From NCBI RefSeq assembly GCF_032884065.1, contig NC_088863.1, positions 40,085,076-40,149,075 on the forward strand: 64,000 nt of DNA, read 5' to 3'. The notes under the pieces were generated by a model that was given only the letters and a program-made list of their open reading frames with translations, made no database searches and was not told the origin of the DNA. Shown in pieces: positions 1-11,015 of the stretch. This stretch comes from Artemia franciscana. Lineage: Eukaryota; Arthropoda; Branchiopoda; Anostraca; Artemiidae. How positions within the stretch are numbered: the first letter of the stretch is position 1; every line of letters starts with the position of its first letter. The position numbers were made by a program, and so were the translations under genes.

Positions 1-499
1 TAAACTTATCCAATATGTTCTGGAATAAAAATAAAAAAATCAGGCGTAAAAATAGAAAAATAAATTAGACATTTTTTAATTTTTATGAACAGGTTACATG
101 TTTTTGAATCATATCCATCATGCATGGAGATCAACGTCAAAAGTAGGGGCATCAACGAACTTGAAATTAAGTGTTCTTGCCAATACTCATTTTCCCCTTA
201 ATTAAGAATCACACCTTTTCTCTACAGGAACATATTGAAGGTTTTTGTTTGTTAGTTAAAAGATGTTGATTTTAAAAGACCCTATTGCAAGATTTATTTT
301 TTAACCTAGGTTGACGCGGAAAACAAGAAAGAGGTAGAATCAAGAGAAAATGAGTAAAGTAGGTAGCAGAATTGAAGTTGCATGAAGGGTCAAATGACAA
401 GAAATCAGAGGCAACGCTATAGTGTTGCCTATATACAGGCCATACGGCGCCAACGTTTTGTCATTTAGTTATAATTTTCCCCAGAGGTAATCTACATGG
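1..499. other. AT-rich sequence without recognised content
   Basis: I see no long open frame, RNA gene or copy of the repeats found elsewhere in the window. The sequence becomes array-like only from about 500. Confidence 0.5.
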
Positions 500-3330
500 A
501 AGGGTTCGTCGAATAAACTTTGGAGGGGACCCATTCGATTGGAAATCGTAAATTTTAGTGCTCTTTTTAAGAGTCAAAGGTGATAGAAGGGCCACTAGGC
601 CCTCCTACGCCCTTTTTCCCAAAAGTATCCGATGAAAATTTTGAGAAAATCATTTTGTTAAAAATAATTGAAGGGTCAGATAACAAAGACTCCGGTGTCG
701 AGACAACCACCCTAGGCCCAGGGGCAGGCGTTGTAAGATATGCCCTGGTGCCATTTATGGTTCATATGGAAGGGATACTCGTAAAAACTTCAGAGAGGGC
801 TCATTTGATTGGAAATTGAAAGCTGTAATTTAGTTTTTGAGATTCAAAAGAGATTGGAGGTAGCCCCCCCCCACACTTATTTTTCCCCAAATGCATCCAA
901 TGAAAATTTTGAGAAGGCCATTTTGTTAAAGATAGTGGAACGGTCAGATAACAAAACTCAGGTGTCGACACAACCCCCTAAGGCCCGGTGGCAGGAGTTA
1001 TGTCCTGCGAGTATTTATGGTTCTTATGGAAAGGGTGCTCGTATAAACTTCAGAGAGGGCTCATTTGATTGGAATTTGAAAACTCTATTGCAGTTTTTGA
1101 GATTTAAAGAGATTGGAGGGTAAATAGACCCCCCCCCCTCCACACCCCTGTTCCCCCCAAATGCATCTGATAAAAATTTTGAGAAGGCCATTTTGTTAAA
1201 AATAGTTGAAAGGTCACATAACAAAACCCAGGTGTCGACACAACCCCCCTCCCCCCAAGGCCCAGGGAAGGCGTTATAAGTTATGTTCTGGGAGCATATA
1301 TGGTTCTTATAAAAGGCATATATGGTTCTTTTGAAAGTTTCTTATGAAACTTCAGAGAAGGGTCATTTGATTAGGAATTGGAAGATCTAGTTCCCTTTTT
1401 AAGAGTCAAAAGAGATCCAAAGGTAAATAGCCCCCCCCCCTAAGCCCTTTTCCCCAAACCCGTCCGATAAAAATTTAGAGATAGACATTTTGTTAAAAAT
1501 AGTTCAATGGTCAGATCAGAAAAACTCCGGTTGCGATACAGCCCCCCATGGCCTGGGAGCAGGCGTTGTAAGTTATGCCCTCGGGATTTGTACGATTCTT
1601 ATGGAAGGGACGCTCGTAAAAAGTTCAGGGAGGGCTCATTTGAGTGGAAATTGAAAGCTTTAGTTCACTTTTTTAGAGTCAAAAGAAATCGAAAAGGAAC
1701 TAGTCCTCCCATGCCTTTTTTCATATCTATCCGATACAAATTTTGCGATAGCCATCTTTTTAAACAGTTCAAAGGTCAGATAAAAAAATCTCCCGTGTCG
1801 ACACAATCCTCCAGGGTCAGGGCTAGCCGTTGTAAGTTATATCCATGGGGCATATAGTTCTTATGAAAGAGATGCTCGTATAAACTTCAGAGAGGGCTTA
1901 TTTGATTGGACAATAAAAGTTCTAGTTCACTTTTTAAGAGTCAAAAGAGATCTAAGGGCAACTAGCCCCTCCACGCCCTTTTCCCCAAAGCCCATCATAT
2001 AAAAAAATTTGAGATCACAATTTTGTTAAAAATAGTTCAGAGGTAAGATAAGAAAATCTCCGGTGTCGATGCAACACCCCCCCCCCCAGAACCGGGGACA
2101 GGCGTTGTAAATTATGCTCTGGGGGCATATATGGTTATTATGAAGGGATGCTCGTATAAAATTCGGTGAGGGCTCATTTGATTGGAAATTGAAAGTTCTA
2201 ATTCATTTTTAAGAGTCAAAAGAGATCCAAGGGCAACTAGCCCCCTAGCCCTTTTCCCCCAAACCCATCCGATACAAATTTTGAGATATCCATTTTTTCA
2301 AATAGTTCAAACATCAGATAACGAAAACTCCGAGGTTGACACAGCCCCCTAGAGCCCGGTGCAGGTGTTTGAAGTTATGCCCCGGAGGCGTATAAGGTTT
2401 TTGTGTACGGGGTGTAAGTCGTGTAAGGGGTCGTCATATAAACTTCAAAGGTGTCTCATTTGATTGGAGATTGAAAGTTCAAATTACCTTTTTGTGAGTC
2501 AAAAGTTAATGGAAGGCATCTACCCCCCCCCCCCCCACCTGACACAAACACCCTCTTTTCTTCAAATCCATCAAATGAAAGTTTTGAGGTAGTTAGTTCG
2601 TTTGAAATAGTCCAACGATAAGATAACAAAAACTTCGGGATCAAGTTTTCCCCCGAGTCCGGAAGCAAGTATTTTAAGCTATGCCCGACGACATATAAGG
2701 TTTTATGTAAGGGGTTGTCGAACAAACTTCAGAAATGGCTCGTTTGATTGGAAAGGGAAATTGCTAGTTACTTTTTAAGAGTCATAAAGATTCATCGGAG
2801 GGTATCTACTCCCCCAAGACCTTTTTCTCAAATGCTTCCGATAAAAATTTTGAGATAGCTATTTTTTCAAAATAGTCCAAAATTCAAGTTAATATAAATT
2901 AGGGGTTAAGACATCCTCCATAGCACCCGGGATAAGAATTGTAACTTATGCATGTTGTAAGTTTTTAAGAATGGAAAGTGACCAAAAAGTAACAAGCCCC
3001 ACACCCTTGTGCCTTTTTTCTCCAAATAAAATCTTCCCTAGCCTCTGGGGCAAGGATTGTAACTTACTTAAGCTATCCATTATTAGAATATAAGGTTCTG
3101 TGGAAGGGGTGGTCGCATTAACTTCGGAGGGGGCTCATTCGATCGGAAACTGAAACTTCTAGCCTTTTTTTAAAAGTCAAAAGTAATTAATGACCATCTA
3201 GTCCATGCCCCACTCTCCCAGAGGGCATCCGGTAAAATTTGGAGATGGCCATTTTGTTCAAAACAGTTCAAAGGCGAAATGACTATGCTTCCAGGGTTGA
3301 CCCCACCCAGCCCCGGGGAAATGGCTCTGA
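500..3330 (+). repeat. Tandem array of about ten divergent ~270 bp units
   Basis: A recurring landmark (aacttcagagagggctcatt and variants) occurs near 515, 787, 1048, 1347, 1621, 1885, 2159, 2432, 2727 and 3120, with a damaged unit near 2965. Most spacings are 261-299 bases. Each unit then has a 'ctttttaagagtcaaaag' segment, a C-rich 'ccttttcccc' segment, 'ttttgagatagccattttgtt', a C run and 'gcaggcgttgtaagttatg'. The units are clearly diverged, so the array is old. Short open frames inside it repeat the same peptides and are not genes. The unit is related to the reverse complement of a module inside dispersed element A. Confidence 0.9.
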
Positions 3331-3341
3331 GCTATGGAACT

Positions 3342-3555
3342 TGATTATTGTTACTTTCATACTTTTTTTTACTTTGATGCTTGGATTTAATGATTAACGG
3401 GGTAACTTCGATTTACGGTGCAAGGGCTGTAAGTTGTGCAAGTTGCTTATTGTTACTTTGATACCTTGTTAGCTTTGATCCTTTCTTTACTTTGATGCTT
3501 TGATATTGTTGCTTTGATGCTACTATTGATACTTTGATGAAAGTTTGATGTTGAA
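3342..3555. repeat. Degenerate short repeat rich in actttgatgc
   Basis: Variants of 'actttgatgc' and 'gttactttgat' recur about ten times. The pattern is imperfect, like an old minisatellite at the edge of the ~270 bp array. Confidence 0.6.
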
Positions 3556-3679
3556 AAAAAATCTTATTTTGAAATAAGAAGTTTTTTTAAAAGCTTGAAA
3601 CTTTTTGCAATCGAGAAACGAACAAAAATTAATGAAAAAAACTTTCGAAAGTCATTTCCCCAATTTCTTCCGAAAGAAT

Positions 3680-4400
3680 TGGGGTTATGCACTTCTTATG
3701 GTTGGTGTCTTCACTACAAACAATAGTATGGCTATTGCCTGTTTCCCAAACTGTAAAAGTATCATTATCTTACTTAACTGGCTGCAAGGTTAGTTTACCT
3801 TTTTTTTATTGTAATAATTGGGAAAACAGAATTCAAAGACAAATGAGAATTGGATTAAGGATTGGTTGTTAGACCACGGTCGTCTTCAGGGAGTAAGGGT
3901 TATGTACTTCTAATGAATAGTGTTGAATTAAGGATTGGTTATTAGACCGCAGTTGTTTCCAGGGAGTGGAGGTTTTGTACTTCTACTGAATGGTGTCTTC
4001 ACTACAAACAAGAGTACAAGAGTATTTGAACAAGAGTGTTTGTTGCCCGTTACTCTAAGGGTAAAAGTATAAGGCCTGCTATGTATTTGACGCTTTACTA
4101 AAGGAACTATTTTGCAAATATTTTCTTTTGTTCTTATTAAAACAGTGAAAATAAAATGAAAATTACAGTGAAACCAGACCAGAATTTACCAAAGGCCCCC
4201 TAGGCCCTGTGGCTTTCACTATTCCTGAACTTTTCGGGATTTTCCCTAAAATATCGCAAAAACGCTTGAGTATAAAGGCGTTAAAGCTTAAAAACAGACC
4301 CAGGCGAAACAAAATCTTGATCTGGTGACCATTCATCAATTAATTTTATTATATATCCAACATTCAGTTTAATTTATTAATTCATACCAAAACTGTTAAT
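3680..4400 (+). repeat. Direct-repeat block related to the spacer of the following foldback
   Basis: The segment 'ggtgtcttcactacaaaca' occurs near 3700 and again near 3990. The stretch from about 4070 to 4390 ('gcctgct', 'acagtgaaa', 'cattcagttt') is repeated with changes at about 4965-5165 and 5225-5430. I see no coding potential. Confidence 0.6.
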
Positions 4401-4471
4401 TTATTTTGGAATTAAAAGAAATGTTTTGAAATAGGGAATTTTGCAAAGCTTGAAACTTTGGCAACCAAAGA

Positions 4472-5954
4472 CAAACAGAAATTAATTAAGAAAAAACTTC
4501 CCGAAAAAGAAGTTTTCTAAAGAAAAGTAAAGGATATTAAACTTAAGATCAGAAACCCACAATAACTCAAACTCAAAACAACCGGAAGTAACTATTAAAA
4601 AATAAATGAAACCCAAAATGAACAGATATTAAATAAACAATCATAGCAAAAAAAACAACATGCAACAGGTAGGCAACTAATATAAATGAATAAATAAATT
4701 TCAAAACGAGCAAAGCTTAAGTTGAATATGCAAATCAAGCTCAAAACAAACACAATTTTTTTTTTTATTGAGGCATAAATGAAACCCAAAACGAACAGAA
4801 ATTAAATAGACAATCATAGCAAACAAGCACACAATAGTTATTAATATAAACGAGTAAATAAATCTTAAAACAAGCATTGAATATGCAAATCAAGCTTGAA
4901 ACAAACAAAAATCTCTACAAGGAAGAGTTTGGGTTTTGCCTCCTCCTTTCACTATAAAAGCCTAACACCTACTACGCCATTAGCACTTTATTGAAAACGA
5001 ATTATATTACGATTACTTTCTTTTGTACTTGTTACAATATTGAAAATGAACATAAAAATTACAGTAAGATTAAATTTTGAACTGATGAGCATTCAGCAAT
5101 TAATATCATTATATATCACATATTTAGTTTAATTTCACTAGTTCTTTTCAAGACTGTTCAAGATAAATATAGCTTCACTGCAAACAAGAGTTTGCCTACT
5201 GCCCCCTTCACTAGCTGTAAAAATCTAAAGCCTGCTACGTCATTGGCGCTTCACTTAAAACGAATTATATTACAAATATTTTATTTTCCAGTTATTGCAG
5301 CATTGAAAATGAAAATAAATTACAGTGAAATAAAATCTTGAACTGATGATCCTTCAACAATTATTAGCATTATATATTAAACATTCAGTTTGATTTTATT
5401 TGTATTTTTCAAGACTGTTCAAGACACATATAGTTTTCAGTAAAGCGAAAATGACGCAGTAAGTTTTGGACTTTTACAGTGAAAGAAGGAAGTAAAACCC
5501 AAACTCTTCTTTGTAGAGATTTGTTTACGTTTCAAACTGGATTTGCATATTAAATTTAAGTTTCACTCATTTTAAGATTTATTTACTTATTTATATTAAT
5601 ACCCATTGTTTGTATGTTTGCTATGATTGTTTATTTAGTTTCTGTTCGTTTTGGGTTTCACTTATGCCTTAATAGCAAAATCCTTCTGTTTGTTTTAAGC
5701 TTGATTTGAACATTTAACTTACTCGTTTCGAGATTTATTTATTCATTTATATTAGCATCTGTTGTATGTTTTTTTCCTATGATTGTTTATTTAATTTCTG
5801 TTCGTTTTGGGTTTAATTTATTCCTTAATAGTTAGTCCTGGTTGTTTTGAGTTTGAACTATTGCAGGTTTCTATTTCTTCCTATAATAAGTTTAATACGG
5901 CCTTTACTTTAAAAAAAAAAACCTTCTTTTTCGGAAAGTTTATTTTAAATTAAT
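4472..5954. mobile_element. Large foldback element (family B), ~480 bp inverted arms
   Basis: The left arm (4472-4960) and right arm (5471-5954) are reverse complements of each other with scattered changes, separated by about 510 bases. Outer ends share 'ccgaaaaagaag'; inner ends share 'aaacccaaactctt'. Each arm contains two related sub-units ending in a 'gaaacccaaaatgaacag' type sequence. The spacer holds two direct copies of a ~240 bp unit. Arm fragments recur at 6880-7045, 13195-13380, 13588-13800 and 25985-26125, so this is a dispersed family. No transposase is visible. Confidence 0.8.
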
Positions 5955-6003
5955 AAAGCAAAGACACTTCGAAATGAGAGTACTGACTTAACCTCTATAT
6001 TTG

Positions 6004-6215
6004 ATTAAATAAAAAAAAAAGTTTTTTTTTTAACTGAAACTAAGGAGCGACATTAAAACTTAAAACGAACAGCAATTACTTCGTATATCAAAGGGGCTGC
6101 CTCCTCATCTTGACTCTTTCTCTTCACTCTACTTTTTAAAACAGTAAAAAACTTTAGCGTAAAGAGCGGGGCGTTGATGAGGAGGCAATGTTATATACAG
6201 AAGGAGTGATTTGTA
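6004..6215 (+). repeat. Fragment of element A hairpin
   Basis: The sequence starts 'gattaaataaaaaa' and continues with 'aaggagcgacattaaaac' and the 'ctttagcgtaaagagcgggg' arm, as at the start of the full A copies. The second arm is cut short, and the sequence passes directly into satellite-like modules. Confidence 0.8.
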
Positions 6216-6219
6216 ATAA

Positions 6220-6815
6220 TTCTGGAATGGTCTTATTTGATTGGAAATCAGATGTTCTAGTGCCCTTTTTAAGATTTAGTGAGATCGGAGGATAAATACC
6301 CCCCTTTACATCTCGTATTTTCCCGAAATGTATCTGATAGAAATTTTGAGATGACCATTTGCCGTCGTAGAAAATTCGAAAAAAAAATCTTAATGGATTG
6401 GAAACTGAAAGGGCTAGTGCTCTTTTAATAGTCAAAAGTGATTGGAGGGCAGCTAACCCCCCTCCCACGCCCACCATTTGCCTAAACACGTCCAATCAAA
6501 ATTTTTGGATAGTCATTTTGTTCAACTTAGTTGAAAGGTCCAAAAATTATGTATTTGAGGATGACGCCCCGCCCCACACCCCTCAGGCCAAGGGTTGTAA
6601 GATATGTCCTGGGGGCATATAAGGTATATACAAAAAGGAGGATCGTATAAATTTCGGAAGAGGCTCATTGGATTGTTAATCGTAAGTTCTAGTGCCATTT
6701 TTAAGATTCAAAGCGATCGGAGGGTGGATGCCTCCCCTCCCAAAGGAATCTGATAGTCAAAAGGGATTGAAGGACAACTAACTCCCTCTCAGACACTTTT
6801 CCAGTAAAGCGCAGA
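6220..6815 (+). repeat. Two to three ~270 bp modules related to the 500-3330 array
   Basis: Module landmarks appear at about 6225 ('tcttatttgattggaaat'), 6395 ('aatggattggaaactgaaag') and 6660 ('ggctcattggattg'). They are followed by the 'ctttttaagattNaNNgNgat' and C-rich segments. Orientation matches the 500-3330 array and is opposite to the module inside plus-strand A copies. Confidence 0.75.
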
Positions 6816-6879
6816 TTGTGTTCTGGTCTTGAGAAGGCATGGGGGTGATCCGTCCTACTCATCCTAATTTTGTTCGTTT

Positions 6880-7045
6880 TGAGTTTGACTCGGCTATTTA
6901 TTGCAATTTCTATTTGTTTTAAGTTTCATTTATTTATTGGTAGTGATTTGTAGTAGTTTTACGCTTGGAAGATTATTTGACTTAATTTTTGCTCATTCTT
7001 GGGTTAATGGAGCTCTTTACTTTCTTTGGAAAACTTGTCTGGTCT
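6880..7045 (-). repeat. Fragment of a family B foldback arm
   Basis: The 'gagtttgactcggctattta' stretch and the segment to 'ctttggaaaactt' match the right arm at 13650-13800. No partner arm is nearby. Confidence 0.65.
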
Positions 7046-7055
7046 AATTTTTTTT

Positions 7056-7238
7056 TTTAATTACTTATTGAAAAGAACCAACTTTGTCAGCAACAAACGA
7101 AACTTGCATTACATCACACGGTCAATGCCACTATTGAAAGTGCAGTAAAAATCCTAATTAAAACTCTTGAACTAAAGAAAGACTTTTTTTCCTTTGTGCA
7201 AGCGGTCCCAAGTAAATATGAAAAAACTATAAAGGATT
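7056..7238 (+). pseudogene. Unrecognised coding-like segment without a start codon
   Basis: This 60-codon frame begins after a stop with LLIEKNQLCQQQTK and ends FVQAVPSKYEKTIKDS before TGA. Its composition is balanced and unlike the AT-driven frames around it, and there is no ATG. A T run followed by 'ttgtcag' at about 7083-7092 could act as a splice acceptor, which would make the rest a terminal exon. I cannot assign a family. It may equally be a chance frame or a retroelement scrap, as it abuts a family B fragment. Confidence 0.2.
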
Positions 7239-7249
7239 CTTGAAAGTTT

Positions 7250-8849
7250 TTGTTACTGTCTCTTAAGGGCTGTCCATCAACTTATCATTCTAACGAAAAA
7301 ATAGGAAACAGAATAATTTTATTCTTTTCTCTAACAACTGTAATTGTGTACCCTCCATTCTTTGGTCTGATGGGAAAACTTTCCTTTACTCTTCGGCAAC
7401 AAAAACAAAGAGGAAAACTAAACTCGGAAACAGAAAGGAAAATAGAATGAGATGGCTACGTTATTCATCATTATTCAGAGTGTTATTAAACTAACAGTCG
7501 AAAATATGTCGCTCAGTTTCTGTTTGACTTCTATTTAGGATTTTTAGGTAATGTGCTGACGATTTTGAGCCAGACAAAACTTAAGCCTATAATATTCATA
7601 CTTGCAAAACCAAAATTGTAAAAGCGGCTTTTACTACAATATACGTTTTATTTTTAAAGATTAAGTTATAGCTGGGCTACCTTAGTTACACTCGCAATTG
7701 TAGCTAACCGGCAGTTGCATCTTATGCAAATGCCAGGTATGTTTAACCTTTTCCTTGTAGAATACACCCCTTTCTTAAAGGTTGGTGTGGCAAACTATTA
7801 TTGTTCACATAATATGCAGGAGTAAGTTCAACGCTTCACTTCAATGTGATATTTTAGATATTAAATTGAATAAATTGAGGTAAGTTAGCTTTTTGAGAGT
7901 TAGCTTTTTAAACTTTTTAAAGTTTAGCTTTTTAAACGAAGTACTACCAAAAAGAAAATTTGAACAGTCATAAGGTAGACTAAATCTTTAAAGTTTCATA
8001 GAAATAATTGAGAGGCATATCTCCTAACACTAAATTGTATTGAACGTAAACTACACATTTCGAATAAATATTTCTAAAGTATGATATTTTTACTTTATAA
8101 CTTCAAGTTAAGTCTGTTACAAAAATAGCGCTTCAAGTAACTTGGGAATTATCTAATTCATATAGTTGATTTTGTTCTTTAAGGTATGGAACAAACTTTT
8201 ATTCCTCCATGGCTTCCTTGCATCAATCAGGAGAGTCGTAAAGTAACTTTAAAAGCAAATCCCAAAGGTTTCTGCAAAAGTTCCGTCAAACTTGACAAAA
8301 GAGATTAACCAGGAAAACTAACAAATGAAAAGAATTTCTATAGCTTACTGTAAGCAGAAATTGTACGAAGTTGTTTTAGCAGGACACGTTTACCCTTGGA
8401 TAACAAAGACACTTTAAGGATTTTTTGCATGTGCCGGAGGTTAAACACTCTTCTTTGACGCCCTGGGTGCCTCTAAAGGTACAGGAGGATCAAGTCCTAA
8501 GATAATGCCAGTGTAGCGCGCGTTGAAATATGTAACTGTTAGTGCTTTACCGAAGAATTCAAGACTAAAATATCACATTGATACCAGATTTTCGCTTAAG
8601 AAACAATAACAAAATATTCAATATGCTTGATTTGTTGCGCTCAAAAACATTACCTTTTTTATGTTCTTACCACTTCATAGACTAAAACACAGATTAAATT
8701 ACGTTTAATAATTCCAGGATGTTAAAAGCCTCAATTGGGGGGGGGGCTATGGAGAATGCTTGGAATGCTACCACTCCTCAATACCTCGCTTTTTATGTTT
8801 AAGTTTTTGCTACTTTAAAAAGCTTCTTATCGTAATTAAGCGGCCCCTG
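7250..8849. other. No recognised feature
   Basis: This is AT-rich sequence with only short frames. A less AT-rich patch near 8430-8530 ('gccctgggtgcctctaaagg') stands out but gives no open frame I can identify. There is a run of nine or more G near 8740. Confidence 0.4.
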
Positions 8850-9757
8850 TGTTTCAGGAGTCGTTCTTAAACAACTGGGACAAAAAGTCAAACTTTAGCG
8901 TAAAGCAAGGTATTAAGGAGGGAATAGTCTCCTCATTTACAAAATAAGTTCCGTTCGTTTTCAGTTTTGATATTGCTCCTTAATTTCAGTTAAAAAAACT
9001 TGCTTTTTTAGTTCAATCTCTGATAGTTTTCCAAGTAATGCTGGGAAATCCGCCACCTTCCTCCACGGAAAATCCCCCGAAAAAATTCTCCTTGTAAAGT
9101 TACTTCCATGTAAAACACCCCCTGGAAAATTCCATCCTCGCTAAAAATTCCCCTCCCCCGCCCGAAAACTTCCAGCGGACAATCCTGCTTGAAAAATACA
9201 CTTTAGCCTATTTTCATTTGAAAAAATGTTTTATTTTTATTTTACTTCTGATAGTTTTTCGATTTATGCCGGAAATCCCCTCCATGGAAATTTGTTCCCA
9301 GAATCACCCCCACCCCCAGTGGAAATTTTCGCTCACGGAAAAGTCTCCTATAATTTCTCTTGCTGATAATTCCTCTGTGAATAATTTCTCCTCAGGAAAA
9401 TCCCCTCTCCACCAGAAAAATCTCACAGACAGTTTCAACCATGCTACAAATTTCTCCCAGATAATTTCCCGGAGTATCTCCAATGTAAAATTCAATTGCC
9501 AAAGAAAAAGTAAGACAAATTAAAATAATTTTGTATTTGAATTATTGCTAATTTACCCTGGAAAGTTCATTTTCTCAGGGTTGTTGCTTTGGACAGGGGC
9601 ACCGTTTTGGGGGGAGGGGGAATTTGGAAACAGTATAAGAATCCAATTCTTGTGATTTATCCATTTTTATCAAAATCCCGTTTTTTTAGAGTTTCAGTTA
9701 CTTTTGGCTGGGTCACGCCTTACAGTTCCTTACCACAAACTGTAAAATATACAAAAA
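8850..9757 (+). mobile_element. Divergent short copy of element A
   Basis: It has the 'actttagcgtaaagc' and 'ttttgatattgctcctta' parts of the 5' hairpin. The middle (9030-9520) is rich in 'gaaaatccccc' variants, as in the matching part of full copies. The 3' end 'agagtttcagttac', 'gggtcacgccttac' and 'agttccttaccacaaactgt' is a mutated form of the A terminus. The central module is missing. Open frames within it (for example 9218-9523) are not supported as genes. Confidence 0.7.
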
Positions 9758-9764
9758 ATTGTAA

Positions 9765-10031
9765 TTAACACATTTTGAAGGCACTTTACTGTGCTTCACA
9801 GTTCCCTCCCCTAATATGCAACTATATAGCCCAAATTACATATTTGATAAGTGTTTTTTCCGTTTCTTGATTTTGTCAGTGTCGATACACCGGTACACCG
9901 GTTGAAATATGAGCGACCCATGGAAAAATACTTGGAAAATATATAAACAGGGCTATTTATTTGCGCATTAGGGGGGGGGAGTTGGTGTTAGTGCTAAAGT
10001 ATGGTGGAAATGCCTTCAAAGTGTAATAACT
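9765..10031. mobile_element. Small palindromic MITE-like element (family C)
   Basis: The ends are inverted: 'acattttgaaggca' at the left and 'tgccttcaaagtgt' at the right. Further in come 'taatatgcaactatatagcc' and its inverted partner 'ggctatttatttgcgcatta'. About 110 bases separate the arms. The same arm sequence occurs at 56365-56548 but with inside and outside exchanged. Confidence 0.65.
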
Positions 10032-10870
10032 AAACTTGTTTGCGTATAATGAAGTAAGAATCGTTTTCTTAACACTTTTTCTTCACAATAGCCGCCAATT
10101 GTAGGCTGACACTTGTTATTTATTTGCTTAGAAAGCTGCACTTTTGTGTACTTTGCGATTTGCAGGGAGGGAGGACTGAATCCCGGTCATATGGACACCA
10201 TTGCATCGATTCACTAAAGAAAGAAAAATAAGTATAGGAAAAGAAGGAAAAATTCACCTTATAAACGGCGTCTACAAATTTGAAATCTTCCTCACTTTCC
10301 ATCTTCCAGTTATTTCAAACTAATATAAGACACTGACTCTTGTCAACTGTTCAGAAAATACTTTCCTTTTTTAGGTTGGAGTCTTGCGCTAAGAGAGAAT
10401 CGGAAGCGGTCCGTAAAACAGACAAATATCGAATGAGCATTTGATATATTGTCATGTTCTTCTGCAAAAGATTGATTTGATTCAAGGCTAGTTATCGAAG
10501 CACGAGGGCGGATAAATAATATTTAGACGGTATTGACAAATATTAGGCCTGACTTAAATTGTGAAGCTGTAGTCTAATTACGTGGATGACTTTGATTACT
10601 TTATGACTATTATGAATTCAGGTATGAGCATTGTATTTTTCGAGCGATTATTGAAAAATAACAGGAATAAACACGACCTTGCGCTAATTTTTCATCCTGT
10701 ATAATTAAATTCACAAAAATAATAGATGTAAATTAAAAAGGTTCATATCAGTAGATATCCTTGGGTTTTTGCGGAGACTATCACGATACCTCGTTAGAAA
10801 AAGCGGAGCAAGTTTTCATTCACCAAAAGGAGCAAAGAATGAATAGTGCTAATTATTGTTGCCTTTAGAT
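10032..10870. other. No recognised feature
   Basis: I see no gene, RNA or repeat relative here. Short frames on both strands lack any recognisable domain. Confidence 0.4.
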
Positions 10871-10871
10871 G

Positions 10872-10930
10872 ATTAAATAAAATACAGTTCGTTACCATTA
10901 AATACAGTTCGTTACCACGAACTGTTTGAT
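10872..10930 (+). mobile_element. Minimal element A remnant joining both termini
   Basis: It starts with the A 5' terminus 'attaaataaaa' and is immediately joined to 'tacagttcgttacc', 'attaaa' and then the complete A 3' hairpin 'acagttcgttaccacgaact'. All 1.6 kb of interior is missing, leaving about 59 bases. Confidence 0.75.
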
Positions 10931-11015
10931 CGCATATCAATAACCCTGTTCAATTTTCAAACAGTTCACAAATCCAAACAATGAAGAGCGTTTTATTTAA
11001 TTTAACAATTGTGAA

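Noticed and set aside
500..3330. A CRISPR-like or gene-cluster reading of the regular array
   Set aside because: Units of ~270 bases without short constant repeats and spacers, in animal DNA; this is a diverged satellite-like array.
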